From NCBI GenBank assembly GCA_947178195.1, contig CAMWXM010000061.1, positions 1-13,035 on the forward strand: DNA of 13,035 nt, in the 5' to 3' direction. Of this stretch, positions 1 to 7,976 are shown one piece after another. The DNA comes from an uncultured Ruminococcus sp. (GTDB lineage: Bacteria > Bacillota > Clostridia > Oscillospirales > Ruminococcaceae). The translations under genes were made by a program, and so were the position numbers. The notes under the pieces are model-generated. The model did no database searches. It saw only the letters and a list, made by a program, of their open reading frames with translations, and was not told the DNA's origin. Position 1 is the first letter of the stretch. Each line of letters starts with the position of its first letter.

Positions 1-10
1 CTATTATATC

Positions 11-28
11 ACATATATAAATATATGT
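11..28. repeat. 8-bp perfect inverted repeat at the left edge
   Basis: ACATATAT and ATATATGT flank a 2-base centre (AA). It lies about 90 bases upstream of the likely promoter of the dockerin gene. It could be an operator or simply AT-rich palindromic DNA. There is no T-run beside it, so it is not a convincing terminator of an upstream gene. Confidence 0.3.
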
Positions 29-90
29 CAAATAATAATCCTTGAGAGATTAATTTGGTGAATAAAAAATTCAGCATTTACCATTTAAGA

Positions 91-121
91 TTAATTTAAG
101 AATGCTGTATTAAAATATAAT
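91..121 (+). promoter_or_regulatory. candidate promoter of the dockerin/beta-helix gene
   Basis: A perfect -10 hexamer TATAAT sits at 116-121, leaving a leader of roughly 40 bases before the ATG at 170. The -35 region is poor: the best candidates near 91-100 (TTAATT, TTTAAG) match TTGACA weakly and give 15-19 base spacers. The gene may therefore need an activator, or the promoter may lie elsewhere. Confidence 0.35.
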
Positions 122-169
122 CAACGACAAAGACAATTCATCAAGTATAACATAAAGGAGAGATTTCAA

Positions 170-3100
170 ATGTCAAAAATAAAAAAATTCCGCAGGATTT
201 TGTCTGTTATAACTTCAGCGTCTCTTATAACTGCCGGAATCGGTCTGAATACGTCAATAACTGCTGAAAGAAGCTCTGTTTCAGCTGCTGCAGTCGGTGA
301 CATCAATGAGGACGGGAGCGTAAATGTTTCAGATGCGATCATACTTCAGAAATTCCTGATAAAAAAAGCCTCCACTTTAGGCGGCAATGCCGATCTGACT
401 AACGATGGCAAAATCAATGTTTTCGATTTTGTTGCTTTGAAAAGGATTCTGCTCAGTACATCGGTATCAGATGTTAATTATATTCACCTGAATAACAGCC
501 GTATTTCTGTTGAAGGCTCGGGAATGGAACTCAGCGAAAATAATACTGTTGTCACTATTACCTCCGGAGGAACATATCAGATCAACGGTACTTTAAACGA
601 AGGTCAGATTCGTGTAAATGCTGCTGATACGGATAAGGTTTCCATTATACTTAATGAAGTGAATGTTACTTGCTCGACAAATGCTCCGATATATGTGGTA
701 AATGCTGACAAAACGGTAATTACTCTTGCTGAATGTACGGAAAATATTCTTAACGACAGCAATGTATATACTGACGACGAGGCTGATTCGACCATCTATT
801 CAAAGGATGACCTTACAATTAATGGCAGTGGTTCGCTTACTGTAAATTCCAATTATCTGTATTCCATAACCAGTAACGACGATCTCAAGATCAACGGTGG
901 TAATATTACGGTAAATCATAACAGCGTTGATCCTGATGGAGCTGCTGTAAAGGGTAAAAAATCAGTTGTAATCAAAAACGGTAAATTAAAAGTAACTTGC
1001 GCAGCCGATGAAACCGAAACTGGTGCAGACGGTATTATTTCAAACGGCAGCGACGCCGATACAGGGTACATTGAAATTTCCGGCGGAACAGTAAATGTAA
1101 ATGCAAAAGGTGGCGACGCAATAAAATCTAAGAAAAATTACGTTGAGATTTCCGGCGGTAAGGTCACTGCTAAATCTGAAACCGACGCAATTCAGGCTGG
1201 AACTGAAATTAATATCAGCGATACGGCTGAAGTTTACGCTTACGCCAAACGTAGTCTTACAACAGGCGAAGGCTATAAAGCCAATATTACCGGTGGAAGC
1301 GTTGTTGCAACAAGCAATACGGCTATTGCCGATACATCAGGCATTACTGTAAATTCAATGCTGCTAAATTATACGGAAAAAATTGATAAGGCCGAAATAA
1401 TAATAAAGAAGAACGGGGAAAGCGTTTATAATATAACTCCTGATAAAAAATACACATATGCCCTTATTGTGAATTCTGTTCTTGAAAACAGCACATATAA
1501 TGTATTTACAGGTGGCGTTCAGATGACCCATGACGGCGCAGCTGCTGCCGGTGAATTTGTAAAGTCTTCTGGCGTTGGAATATACAATTCCGTTGCGGCT
1601 ATGTCGGGAGCGGTCGTTACTCCTGCAAGCAATGAAATAACTCTTGCAGACAGCGGTATTTTATTCTCAGGCACAGGAGCTGCTTTAAGCTCAGACAGCA
1701 AGACTATCACAATCAGCGAGCCTGGCGTTTATTCTGTAAAGGGCGATATGACAGGGGGACAGATAGTGGTAGACGTTGATAAAACAGCCTATCCTGAAGG
1801 TCTTGTTGAGCTTTCATTGGAAGGTATGAGTCTTACAAATACTTCAACTTCTCCGATTTACGTTGCCGCTGTTGGCGATGAATGCGTTGTTTCTCCTAAA
1901 AAGGGAACAGAAAATACAATTTCAGACGGTACTTCTTATACAAATGCAGACAGTGGTGTAGGTGCAATTTATTCTAAAGACGATTTGAAAATTAAGGGAA
2001 AAGGAACGCTGAACGTAAATGGTAATTGTCAGGACGCTATCGTCGGCAAGGACGATGTAAGAATTTATAACGGCACAATAAATGTAACGGCTGCGGACGA
2101 CGGTATCAGAGGAAAGGATTCAGTTAAAATAGGCAATGAGACCGATACGGATTTTAGTATGCTCAATTTAACTATAAATACAACCGGCGGTGACGGTATT
2201 AAAACTACCGAAGAAACGGATACCACAAAAGGAACTGTTACCATAAACGGTGGAACAGTTAAAATCACTGCTTACGCAGACGGTATTCAGTCAATAAGAG
2301 ACGTAAATATAAACGGCGGCGATATTGACATTTACACATATCAGGGCTCGTCCTTTACAGGTACTACCACAGGCGGTTCTACCGGAGGATTCGGCGGTTT
2401 TGGTGGCGGAATGCAGGACGGCAACTCAAATAAAACCGATATAAGCGCAAAGGGTATCAAAGCAGGTGATACTGATCTTTCGATAACAGCCGGAATTAAC
2501 ATAAACGGCGGAGTTATCAATATAGATTCTTCTGATGACTGCATTCACTGTAACGGCGATATGAATCTTTATGGAGGCGTTATGACTCTTGCTACAGCAG
2601 ACGACGGTTGCCATTCTGACTCAAACCTTAATATCGGAAACAGCAGCGCAGATGTGCTGGATGACGTCAAGATTTATATTTCCACATGTTATGAGGGTAT
2701 TGAAGGCATGAATATCAATCAGAACAGCGGTTCTGTTATCGTAAATTCAACAGACGACGGCTATAATGCGGCAGGAGGAGCAGATGGCTCAGGAAACGCA
2801 ACTCCCGGCGGTTGGCATCAGGGCGGTGGCTGGAACCAGGGCGGAATGGGCGGCTCTACCGGAAATTATTCTCTCAATATCAAAGGCGGTCTTGCATTTG
2901 TTAATGTAGCAGACGGCGATCATGACGGATTTGACTCAAACGGCAGTCTTACTATCTCAGGCGGTTATGCAATATCAAACGGTAACGAACCTTTCGACGC
3001 AGACGGAACAAAATCTTATACAGGTGGAGTTTACGTTATTAACAAAGGCTCAGGCGGAATGGGCGGCGGTATGCCAGGCGGAAGCGAAATGACTTCTACT

Positions 3101-3328
3101 GTAAGTACCTCCACTTCTGCAAGCGCAGGTACGAGAATCACTCTTGCAAACGGATCAGACGTTATTATATCGTTTATTGCAGGTAAAAATGTGTCGACCT
3201 TGACGGCAGGCTGCAGCGCATATCCTTCAGCTAAATTCTACACAGGAGGCACTATCTCGGGAACGCCTTCCGCATCAGGCGGCACTCAGGAAATATATAC
3301 AAGCGGTACTATTTCAGGCGTTTCGTAA
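170..3328 (+). CDS. secreted dockerin protein with two DUF4353-type carbohydrate-binding beta-helix domains
   Basis: Predicted extracellular, cellulosome-type protein of 1052 residues. The ATG follows AGGAG at 156-160 with a 9-base spacer. Residues 1-40 form a signal peptide: basic KIKKFRR, a hydrophobic stretch, then an Ala-rich cleavage region. A type I dockerin spans about 43-96, with two calcium loops (D44, N46, D48, D55 and D75, T77, D79, D86) that should dock to a cohesin. Two homologous units follow, about 104-460 and 489-1052. Each has an entry strand region, repeated I-x-GG-x-V/I rungs with Asp-rich DDG/ADG turns typical of a right-handed beta-helix, and a short end module finishing in a tyrosine or phenylalanine-x-TGG motif (near 445-449 and 1024-1028). 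The second unit contains Gly/Met/Trp-rich loops at about 736-747, 878-895 and 959-971. DUF4353 (Cthe_2159) proteins bind cellulose and acidic polysaccharides. No catalytic residues are evident, so a binding role is inferred. Confidence 0.88.
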   Translation: MSKIKKFRRILSVITSASLITAGIGLNTSITAERSSVSAAAVGDINEDGSVNVSDAIILQKFLIKKASTLGGNADLTNDGKINVFDFVALKRILLSTSVSDVNYIHLNNSRISVEGSGMELSENNTVVTITSGGTYQINGTLNEGQIRVNAADTDKVSIILNEVNVTCSTNAPIYVVNADKTVITLAECTENILNDSNVYTDDEADSTIYSKDDLTINGSGSLTVNSNYLYSITSNDDLKINGGNITVNHNSVDPDGAAVKGKKSVVIKNGKLKVTCAADETETGADGIISNGSDADTGYIEISGGTVNVNAKGGDAIKSKKNYVEISGGKVTAKSETDAIQAGTEINISDTAEVYAYAKRSLTTGEGYKANITGGSVVATSNTAIADTSGITVNSMLLNYTEKIDKAEIIIKKNGESVYNITPDKKYTYALIVNSVLENSTYNVFTGGVQMTHDGAAAAGEFVKSSGVGIYNSVAAMSGAVVTPASNEITLADSGILFSGTGAALSSDSKTITISEPGVYSVKGDMTGGQIVVDVDKTAYPEGLVELSLEGMSLTNTSTSPIYVAAVGDECVVSPKKGTENTISDGTSYTNADSGVGAIYSKDDLKIKGKGTLNVNGNCQDAIVGKDDVRIYNGTINVTAADDGIRGKDSVKIGNETDTDFSMLNLTINTTGGDGIKTTEETDTTKGTVTINGGTVKITAYADGIQSIRDVNINGGDIDIYTYQGSSFTGTTTGGSTGGFGGFGGGMQDGNSNKTDISAKGIKAGDTDLSITAGININGGVINIDSSDDCIHCNGDMNLYGGVMTLATADDGCHSDSNLNIGNSSADVLDDVKIYISTCYEGIEGMNINQNSGSVIVNSTDDGYNAAGGADGSGNATPGGWHQGGGWNQGGMGGSTGNYSLNIKGGLAFVNVADGDHDGFDSNGSLTISGGYAISNGNEPFDADGTKSYTGGVYVINKGSGGMGGGMPGGSEMTSTVSTSTSASAGTRITLANGSDVIISFIAGKNVSTLTAGCSAYPSAKFYTGGTISGTPSASGGTQEIYTSGTISGVS

Positions 3329-3350
3329 CTTAATAATATATTTTAAAATA

Positions 3351-3388
3351 AGGCAGTGTTGTACAATTTCTGTACGACGCTGCTTTTT
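3351..3388 (+). terminator. Rho-independent terminator after the dockerin gene
   Basis: A 13-bp stem (3353-3365 with 3371-3383, two G-U wobbles) closes an ATTTC loop and is followed by TTTTT at 3384-3388. It lies 25-60 bases after the stop codon. The same T-run can pair in an alternative 8-bp hairpin with TACAAAAA at 3399-3406, which would act on the opposite strand. The stem arms resemble those of the hairpin at 5814-5884. Confidence 0.88.
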
Positions 3389-3411
3389 GTACAGTGCTTA
3401 CAAAAAAACTA

Positions 3412-3440
3412 TTGATTTTATAGCAATATTATGATATAAT
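3412..3440 (+). promoter_or_regulatory. strong promoter of the PHP / malic enzyme / TSCPD operon
   Basis: The -35 TTGATT is at 3412-3417 and the perfect -10 TATAAT at 3435-3440, with a 17-base spacer. TG at 3432-3433 makes this an extended -10. Transcription would start near 3447, giving a leader of about 75 bases with no clear structured element before the start codon at 3521. Confidence 0.8.
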
Positions 3441-3520
3441 ACTTATATAATTATTTATAAAGCACAAAGCACGGCTTGCGTCTTGTTTGATAAAACGCAT
3501 ACAAAGAAACGGAGGTTTTT

Positions 3521-4354
3521 ATGATTTGTGATCTTCACTGTCATACGACTCTATCAGACGGTTCCCTTGGTATAGAGGATATAATAATTCAGGCAAAGCG
3601 AATGAATATAGACTTTCTTTCTATAACCGATCATGATACTTTATCGTCATTTTCTCGTGCAAGCATTCTGGGGGAAAGACATGGAGTTAAGATAATTCAA
3701 GGTGTTGAAATGTCGGCATGGGATAAAAAAAGAAATCAGAAGGTTCATATTCTTTGCTATGCTCCGAAAAAACCGGACAGACTTGAGGGACTTTGTCTTA
3801 AATCATGCGAAATAAGAAAACAATGCTCAAAAGAGATGATCGAAAAAGTTATGGACATTTATCCTATTACTGCCGAGCATGTTTTAAAGCATTGCACAGG
3901 AAGTAAAAGTATCTTTAAATCCCATATTATGAGAGCACTTATAGAATACGGCTATGCCTTGGAGTTTTACGGCGAACTGGACCATGAGCTTTTTAATCTT
4001 GAAACCGGCACATGTCTTGTTGAGCGTGAATATCCTGATGTTAATTTTGTGCTTGATCTTATTCATTCGGCAAGGGGAGTGGCGGTCATGGCTCACCCTG
4101 TACTTTATAATAATATTGAGTTGCTTGAGGAGCTGGCTGAAAAGAAAAAGCTGGACGGTGTGGAGGTATTTCATTATACTGCCGATAAAGACAAGCAGAA
4201 GGAGCTTCTTGAAATTGCACAGAAGTATAACCTTATAGTTACAGGGGGTTCTGATTTCCACGGACTTTATAACTCTGTGCCGACCCATCTGGGCAAATAT
4301 ACCACATCAAAGGAAAATCTTGACAGAATAATAAAGCTGTCTAATAAAAAGTAA
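3521..4354 (+). CDS. PHP-domain metal-dependent phosphoesterase (YciV/RnmV-like, COG0613)
   Basis: 277 residues, close to the usual size of this family. GGAGG at 3511-3515 lies only 5 bases before the ATG. PHP metal-ligand motifs are all present: HCH at 6-8, SDG with D13, TDHDT with D37-H38-D39, E63, H76, AHP with H192, and GSDFHG with D245 and H247 near the C-terminus. Known relatives hydrolyse 3',5'-nucleoside bisphosphates or short 5'-phosphorylated RNA in the cytoplasm, using a three-metal centre; which substrate applies here cannot be read from the sequence. Residues about 66-190 form the variable insertion between the two halves of the PHP fold. It is the first gene of an operon and ends 19 bases before the malic enzyme start. 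Confidence 0.88.
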   Translation: MICDLHCHTTLSDGSLGIEDIIIQAKRMNIDFLSITDHDTLSSFSRASILGERHGVKIIQGVEMSAWDKKRNQKVHILCYAPKKPDRLEGLCLKSCEIRKQCSKEMIEKVMDIYPITAEHVLKHCTGSKSIFKSHIMRALIEYGYALEFYGELDHELFNLETGTCLVEREYPDVNFVLDLIHSARGVAVMAHPVLYNNIELLEELAEKKKLDGVEVFHYTADKDKQKELLEIAQKYNLIVTGGSDFHGLYNSVPTHLGKYTTSKENLDRIIKLSNKK

Positions 4355-4373
4355 AAAGGATAGTGAAAATAAA

Positions 4374-5561
4374 ATGGACATTATGGAATCGGCTCTTAAT
4401 AAACATTTTGAATGGAAGGGCAAAATCGAAATCGTTTCAAGAACGCCGGTGAATAACCGTGAACAGCTTTCCAACGCCTATACTCCGGGAGTGGCAAAGC
4501 CATGCCTTGAAATTGAAAAAAATCCGGAGCTTTCTTATGAGCTTACACGGAGACACAATCTTGTTGCGGTAATTACCGATGGTACTGCCGTTCTGGGACT
4601 GGGAGATATTGGACCGGAGGCATCTATGCCGGTTATGGAGGGCAAATGTGCTTTATTCAAAGAATTTGCGGATGTTGACGCTTTTCCTATCTGCATCGAC
4701 TCTAAAGATACCGATGAAATAGTAAATACCATAGCTTTGATTTCAAAAAGCTTTGGCGGCATCAATCTTGAGGATATTTCCGCTCCGAGATGCTTTGAAA
4801 TCGAAAAAAAGCTTAAAGAAAAAGTGGATATACCCGTTTTTCACGATGACCAGCATGGGACTGCTATTGTCGCAAGCGCAGCTATGATAAATGCAGCTAA
4901 GGTAACAGGCAAAAGAATAGAGGATATGACTCTTGTTATCAACGGCGCAGGTGCGGCAGGCTGTGCTATTGCAAGGCAGTTTATTACCCTTGGGATAGGC
5001 AATATTATAATGGTGGACATAAAGGGCATAATATGTGACGGAGATGAATTTGAAAATCCCTCTCATTATGAAATCGCAAAAATCACAAATAAAAATAAAA
5101 TAAAGGGCGGTCTTGCCGACGCTATGAAAAATGCTGATGCATTTATCGGCGTTTCCAAGCCGGGACTTGTGACACAGGATATGATAAGATCAATGGCGGA
5201 TAAGCCTGTTGTTTTTGCAATGGCTAATCCGACCCCTGAGATAATGCCTGATGAGGCTAAGGCGGCAGGAGCGTTTGTGGTCGGCACAGGCAGAAGCGAT
5301 TATCCTAATCAGATAAATAATGTGGTCGCTTTTCCGGGAGTGTTCAAAGGCGCACTTGCTGTAAGAGCAAAGGATATAAATGAAGAAATGAAGCTTGCGG
5401 CGGCTTATGCTATTGCGGAAAGCGTTGACAGCAATAAGCTTAGTCCAGACAACATTCTTCCCGACCCATTCGATAGAAATATTCCAATTCTGGTCGCAAG
5501 GGCAGTAGCTCAGGCGGCTGTAAAATCAGGAATCGCAAGAAAAAAGGAGTGTAATTTATAA
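4374..5561 (+). CDS. malic enzyme, short bacterial NAD(P)-dependent type
   Basis: 395 residues, the usual length of the short bacterial malic enzyme (COG0281). It oxidatively decarboxylates malate to pyruvate with reduction of NAD(P). Visible signatures are AYTPGVA with the catalytic Tyr36, MEGKCALF with the catalytic Lys91, NLEDI with metal ligands E133/D134, HDDQHGTA with D158/D159, a Rossmann loop GAGAAG at 191-196, and ANPTPE at 284-289. The start at 4374 is preferred to the in-frame ATG at 4383 because AAGGA at 4356-4360 is 13 bases upstream, already a long spacing and therefore a weak site. Cofactor choice (NAD or NADP) is not decided. The stop TAA overlaps the next start codon by one base, so the two genes are probably translated together. 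Confidence 0.95.
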   Translation: MDIMESALNKHFEWKGKIEIVSRTPVNNREQLSNAYTPGVAKPCLEIEKNPELSYELTRRHNLVAVITDGTAVLGLGDIGPEASMPVMEGKCALFKEFADVDAFPICIDSKDTDEIVNTIALISKSFGGINLEDISAPRCFEIEKKLKEKVDIPVFHDDQHGTAIVASAAMINAAKVTGKRIEDMTLVINGAGAAGCAIARQFITLGIGNIIMVDIKGIICDGDEFENPSHYEIAKITNKNKIKGGLADAMKNADAFIGVSKPGLVTQDMIRSMADKPVVFAMANPTPEIMPDEAKAAGAFVVGTGRSDYPNQINNVVAFPGVFKGALAVRAKDINEEMKLAAAYAIAESVDSNKLSPDNILPDPFDRNIPILVARAVAQAAVKSGIARKKECNL

Positions 5562-5806
5562 TGAAAATTTCTTTTAAACCTACGGGCGTATGCTCAAAGC
5601 AGATAAATATTGAAGTTGATGAAAATGATATTGTTCAGGACGTTGAATATATAGGCGGCTGTAACGGTAATCTTAAAGGCATTGGAGCTCTTGTTAAGGG
5701 AATGAAGGTAGAAGATGTTATTGAAAAGTTGAAAAATATTAAATGTGGCTATAAAAATACCTCTTGCCCCGACCAGCTTGCAAGAGCTCTTGAAGAAAAC
5801 TTCTGA
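5561..5806 (+). CDS. TIGR03905-family TSCPD protein with four cysteines
   Basis: 81 residues, matching the small stand-alone TSCPD proteins (TIGR03905) common in Clostridia. Four cysteines, C11, C34, C62 and C69, sit in family-like contexts: GVCS, GGCNGN, IKCG and the TSCPD motif itself at 67-71. A related TSCPD module occurs at the C-terminus of B12-dependent ribonucleotide reductase, where it is thought to bind zinc. The function of the stand-alone protein is unknown to me; metal binding or a redox role is inference. AAGGAG at 5544-5549 precedes the ATG by 11 bases. The ATG shares its A with the malic enzyme stop codon, which points to translational coupling. Confidence 0.88.
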   Translation: MKISFKPTGVCSKQINIEVDENDIVQDVEYIGGCNGNLKGIGALVKGMKVEDVIEKLKNIKCGYKNTSCPDQLARALEENF

Positions 5807-5813
5807 GCCTTAC

Positions 5814-5884
5814 AGCAGCGACGTACAAAAAAATATAATTTATGCCGTGGTGGAATTTATGGCATAATTTTGTGCGGCGCTGCT
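5814..5884 (+). terminator. long nested hairpin after the operon, likely terminator
   Basis: Outer arms at 5814-5830 and 5868-5884 pair over 17 positions with one mismatch and one wobble. An inner 7-bp stem (TTATGCC at 5840-5846, GGCATAA at 5861-5867) continues it. Only a short, broken U-tract (CTTTATTAT) follows, so termination may be imperfect. The outer arms share the GCAGCG...GTACA pattern with the terminator at 3351-3388. A perfect TATAAT lies inside the left flank at 5834-5839, raising the option that the structure also holds the next gene's -10 box. Confidence 0.6.
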
Positions 5885-5927
5885 CTTTATTATCGCTGTA
5901 TCGGAAATTGATTTACGGAGAACAGAA

Positions 5928-7859
5928 ATGCTTGCAAATCTTATCAACATAAATAAGTATTATAATGGAAGGCAGATACTGAAAAATATAAATCTTACAA
6001 TTGATGAAAAGGATAGAATAGGTATCGTAGGAGTAAACGGCTGCGGAAAAACAACTCTGCTGCGTATTCTTACCGGCAAGGAGCTTCCTGACCGTACTAC
6101 TGAGAAAGACGGAATAGTTTCATTAGCAGCAAAGACTTCTATCGGTTATCTTGAACAGATGTCCGGACTTGACAGAGAAAGTACTGTTATAGATGAAATG
6201 AAAGGCGTTTTTTCAGAGCTTGATTCTGTAATGGAACGCATGAAAATTCTGGAAAGGCAGATGAACGAAAATTCCGACGTAAGCAATGATGTGGCAGATG
6301 AATATTCACGGCTTGCCGCTTATTATGAAGCCAATGACGGCTATAATATAAATGTAAAAATAAAAACAATATTAAACGGTCTGGGGTTTACGGAAAAGGA
6401 ATATCAGCGTACTATAAGCGGTTTCAGCGGCGGCGAAAAAACACGCCTTGCAATAGCAAAGCTGCTTCTTGAAGAGCCTAATCTGCTTATTCTTGACGAG
6501 CCGACAAATCATCTTGATTTTAAAACTGTTCTATGGCTGGAGGATTATCTCAAAGACTATAAGGGAGCATTGTTAATAGTATCTCATGACAGGTACTTTC
6601 TGGATAAAGTTGTTACCTCCGTATGTGATATAGAGCTGGGAAGGCTGAACCGTTATAAGGGGAATTATACAGCGTTTACCATGCTAAAAAGAGAGGACGT
6701 AAAACGCAAACAGAAGGAATATGATGCGCAGCAAAGAGAGATAGCCAAGCTTGAGGATTATATTGCCAAAAATAAAGTAAGAGCTTCCACAGCGGCAATG
6801 GCAAAAAGCCGTGAGAAGGCTCTGGATAAAATTGAGGTATTGGAAAAGCCTGTAGAGGTTGCCAATCAACCCCATCTTCATTTTGAATATGCCGTTACGC
6901 CGCCTTTTGACCTTTTAAGCGTTAAGGACGTTGATATTACGGTAGGTGAGGGCAGCGGAAAAAAACTTCTTGCCGAACATATTTCTTTTGAGTTGAAGCG
7001 TGGGGAAAAGCTGGGTATCATAGGCGAAAACGGTATAGGAAAATCTACCTTTCTTAAAATTTTACAGAATATTCTGCCACACAACGGAAAAATAAAATGG
7101 ACTTCTAATGTGAGAATATCATATTTTGAACAGGAAAGCGCAAATCTTGACCCTTACAATACCGTAATAGACGAGCTGCATAAGCATTATCCTATACTTA
7201 CCGATCTGGATATACGTTCTCTTCTGGGAAGCGTTGGCATAAAGGGGGAAAATGTTTTTAAGGAGACCGGCGTTATAAGCGGTGGAGAAAGAGCAAAGGT
7301 ATGCTTTGCTTTGATGATGCTGGAAAAGGGCAATGTACTTATTCTTGACGAACCGACCAACCATCTCGACCTTATGTCTAAGGAGGCTATTGAACAGGCT
7401 CTGGACGAATTTGACGGTACTGTTATTTTCGTGTCTCATGACAGATACCTGCTGAACAGAATATCTGAAAAAATTCTTGAAATACGTTCTGATGGAACGG
7501 AGATTTTTAACGGCAATTTCGATTATTATCTTAGTGTTACAAAAAAACGTGAGCAGGAACAGCAGCAGATACTTGATGCAGAAAAATTTGAAAAGGCTCA
7601 TGCGGCGGCTCGTGAAAAAAATGCTCGTGCGTATAAATCCAAGGAACAAAGAGCAATAGAAGCTAAAAGACGAAGCAGGCTCAATGAGCTTGAAAACCTT
7701 ATCGGGGAAAATGAAGCATTGCTGGACAAGATTCAGAATGAAATTTCAAAGGAGGAAATTTATTCCGATTTTGAACTTATGAATGAAAAATGCGCTGAGA
7801 TCGAAAGGCTTAAAAAGGATATTGACTCTATGTTTGAAGAAATGATAGAACTGAGCTGA
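5928..7859 (+). CDS. ABC-F family ATPase with C-terminal coiled coil (Uup-like)
   Basis: 643 residues with two fused ABC ATPase domains and no membrane segments, the ABC-F layout; these proteins act on the ribosome in the cytoplasm. GGAG at 5917-5920 lies 7 bases before the ATG. Domain 1 (about 1-235) has Walker A GVNGCGKT at 35-42, signature FSGGE near 166, Walker B LILDE near 187 and switch His220. An interdomain linker rich in charged helix follows (about 250-310). Domain 2 has Walker A GENGIGKS at 366-373, signature SGGER at 451, Walker B LILDE at 471 and His504. Residues about 540-643 are Lys/Glu-rich and look like the coiled coil of Uup/YfmR-type members. A housekeeping translation-factor role seems more likely than antibiotic resistance, since no resistance-type long linker or leader peptide is seen, but this is not proven. 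Confidence 0.92.
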   Translation: MLANLININKYYNGRQILKNINLTIDEKDRIGIVGVNGCGKTTLLRILTGKELPDRTTEKDGIVSLAAKTSIGYLEQMSGLDRESTVIDEMKGVFSELDSVMERMKILERQMNENSDVSNDVADEYSRLAAYYEANDGYNINVKIKTILNGLGFTEKEYQRTISGFSGGEKTRLAIAKLLLEEPNLLILDEPTNHLDFKTVLWLEDYLKDYKGALLIVSHDRYFLDKVVTSVCDIELGRLNRYKGNYTAFTMLKREDVKRKQKEYDAQQREIAKLEDYIAKNKVRASTAAMAKSREKALDKIEVLEKPVEVANQPHLHFEYAVTPPFDLLSVKDVDITVGEGSGKKLLAEHISFELKRGEKLGIIGENGIGKSTFLKILQNILPHNGKIKWTSNVRISYFEQESANLDPYNTVIDELHKHYPILTDLDIRSLLGSVGIKGENVFKETGVISGGERAKVCFALMMLEKGNVLILDEPTNHLDLMSKEAIEQALDEFDGTVIFVSHDRYLLNRISEKILEIRSDGTEIFNGNFDYYLSVTKKREQEQQQILDAEKFEKAHAAAREKNARAYKSKEQRAIEAKRRSRLNELENLIGENEALLDKIQNEISKEEIYSDFELMNEKCAEIERLKKDIDSMFEEMIELS

Positions 7860-7860
7860 T

Positions 7861-7877
7861 TGGTTATTGTGTAACCA
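7861..7877 (+). terminator. weak hairpin just after the ABC-F gene
   Basis: TGGTTA and TAACCA pair around TTGTG, starting directly after the stop codon. No U-run follows, so it is at best a weak terminator. No better one for this gene is seen before the element at 7977. Confidence 0.25.
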
Positions 7878-7902
7878 GAATAAATTGTACAAAACTATAA
7901 AA

Positions 7903-7930
7903 TTGACAATAATTACCAATGTTATTATAC
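7903..7930 (+). promoter_or_regulatory. possible rightward promoter
   Basis: A perfect TTGACA at 7903-7908 is followed after 16 bases by TTATAC at 7925-7930. It would transcribe through the hairpin at 7977-8046 and antisense to the integrase. No gene lies downstream on this strand, so it may be a fortuitous match in AT-rich DNA. Confidence 0.25.
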
Positions 7931-7976
7931 CACTAAAAATCCATAAGTAAAGACTAAAATAAGTACACAGCAGTCT

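Noticed and set aside
1030..2800. Repeating Gly/Asp-rich DNA pattern that might suggest a repeat array
   Set aside because: The repeats are in-frame rungs of a beta-helix protein and vary in DNA sequence; there are no identical repeats with spacers, so not CRISPR.
3884..4288. 134-residue reading frame on the - strand inside the PHP gene
   Set aside because: It is antisense to a clear PHP protein with all metal-binding motifs, has no family resemblance and no ribosome binding site.
7119..7649. 176-residue reading frame on the - strand inside the ABC-F gene
   Set aside because: It overlaps the second ATPase domain fully; its hydrophobic composition is a by-product of the opposite-strand codons.
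5928..7859. Antibiotic-resistance type ABC-F protein
   Set aside because: The C-terminal coiled coil and general layout resemble housekeeping Uup/YfmR-like members, and no leader peptide or attenuator typical of inducible resistance genes is visible upstream.
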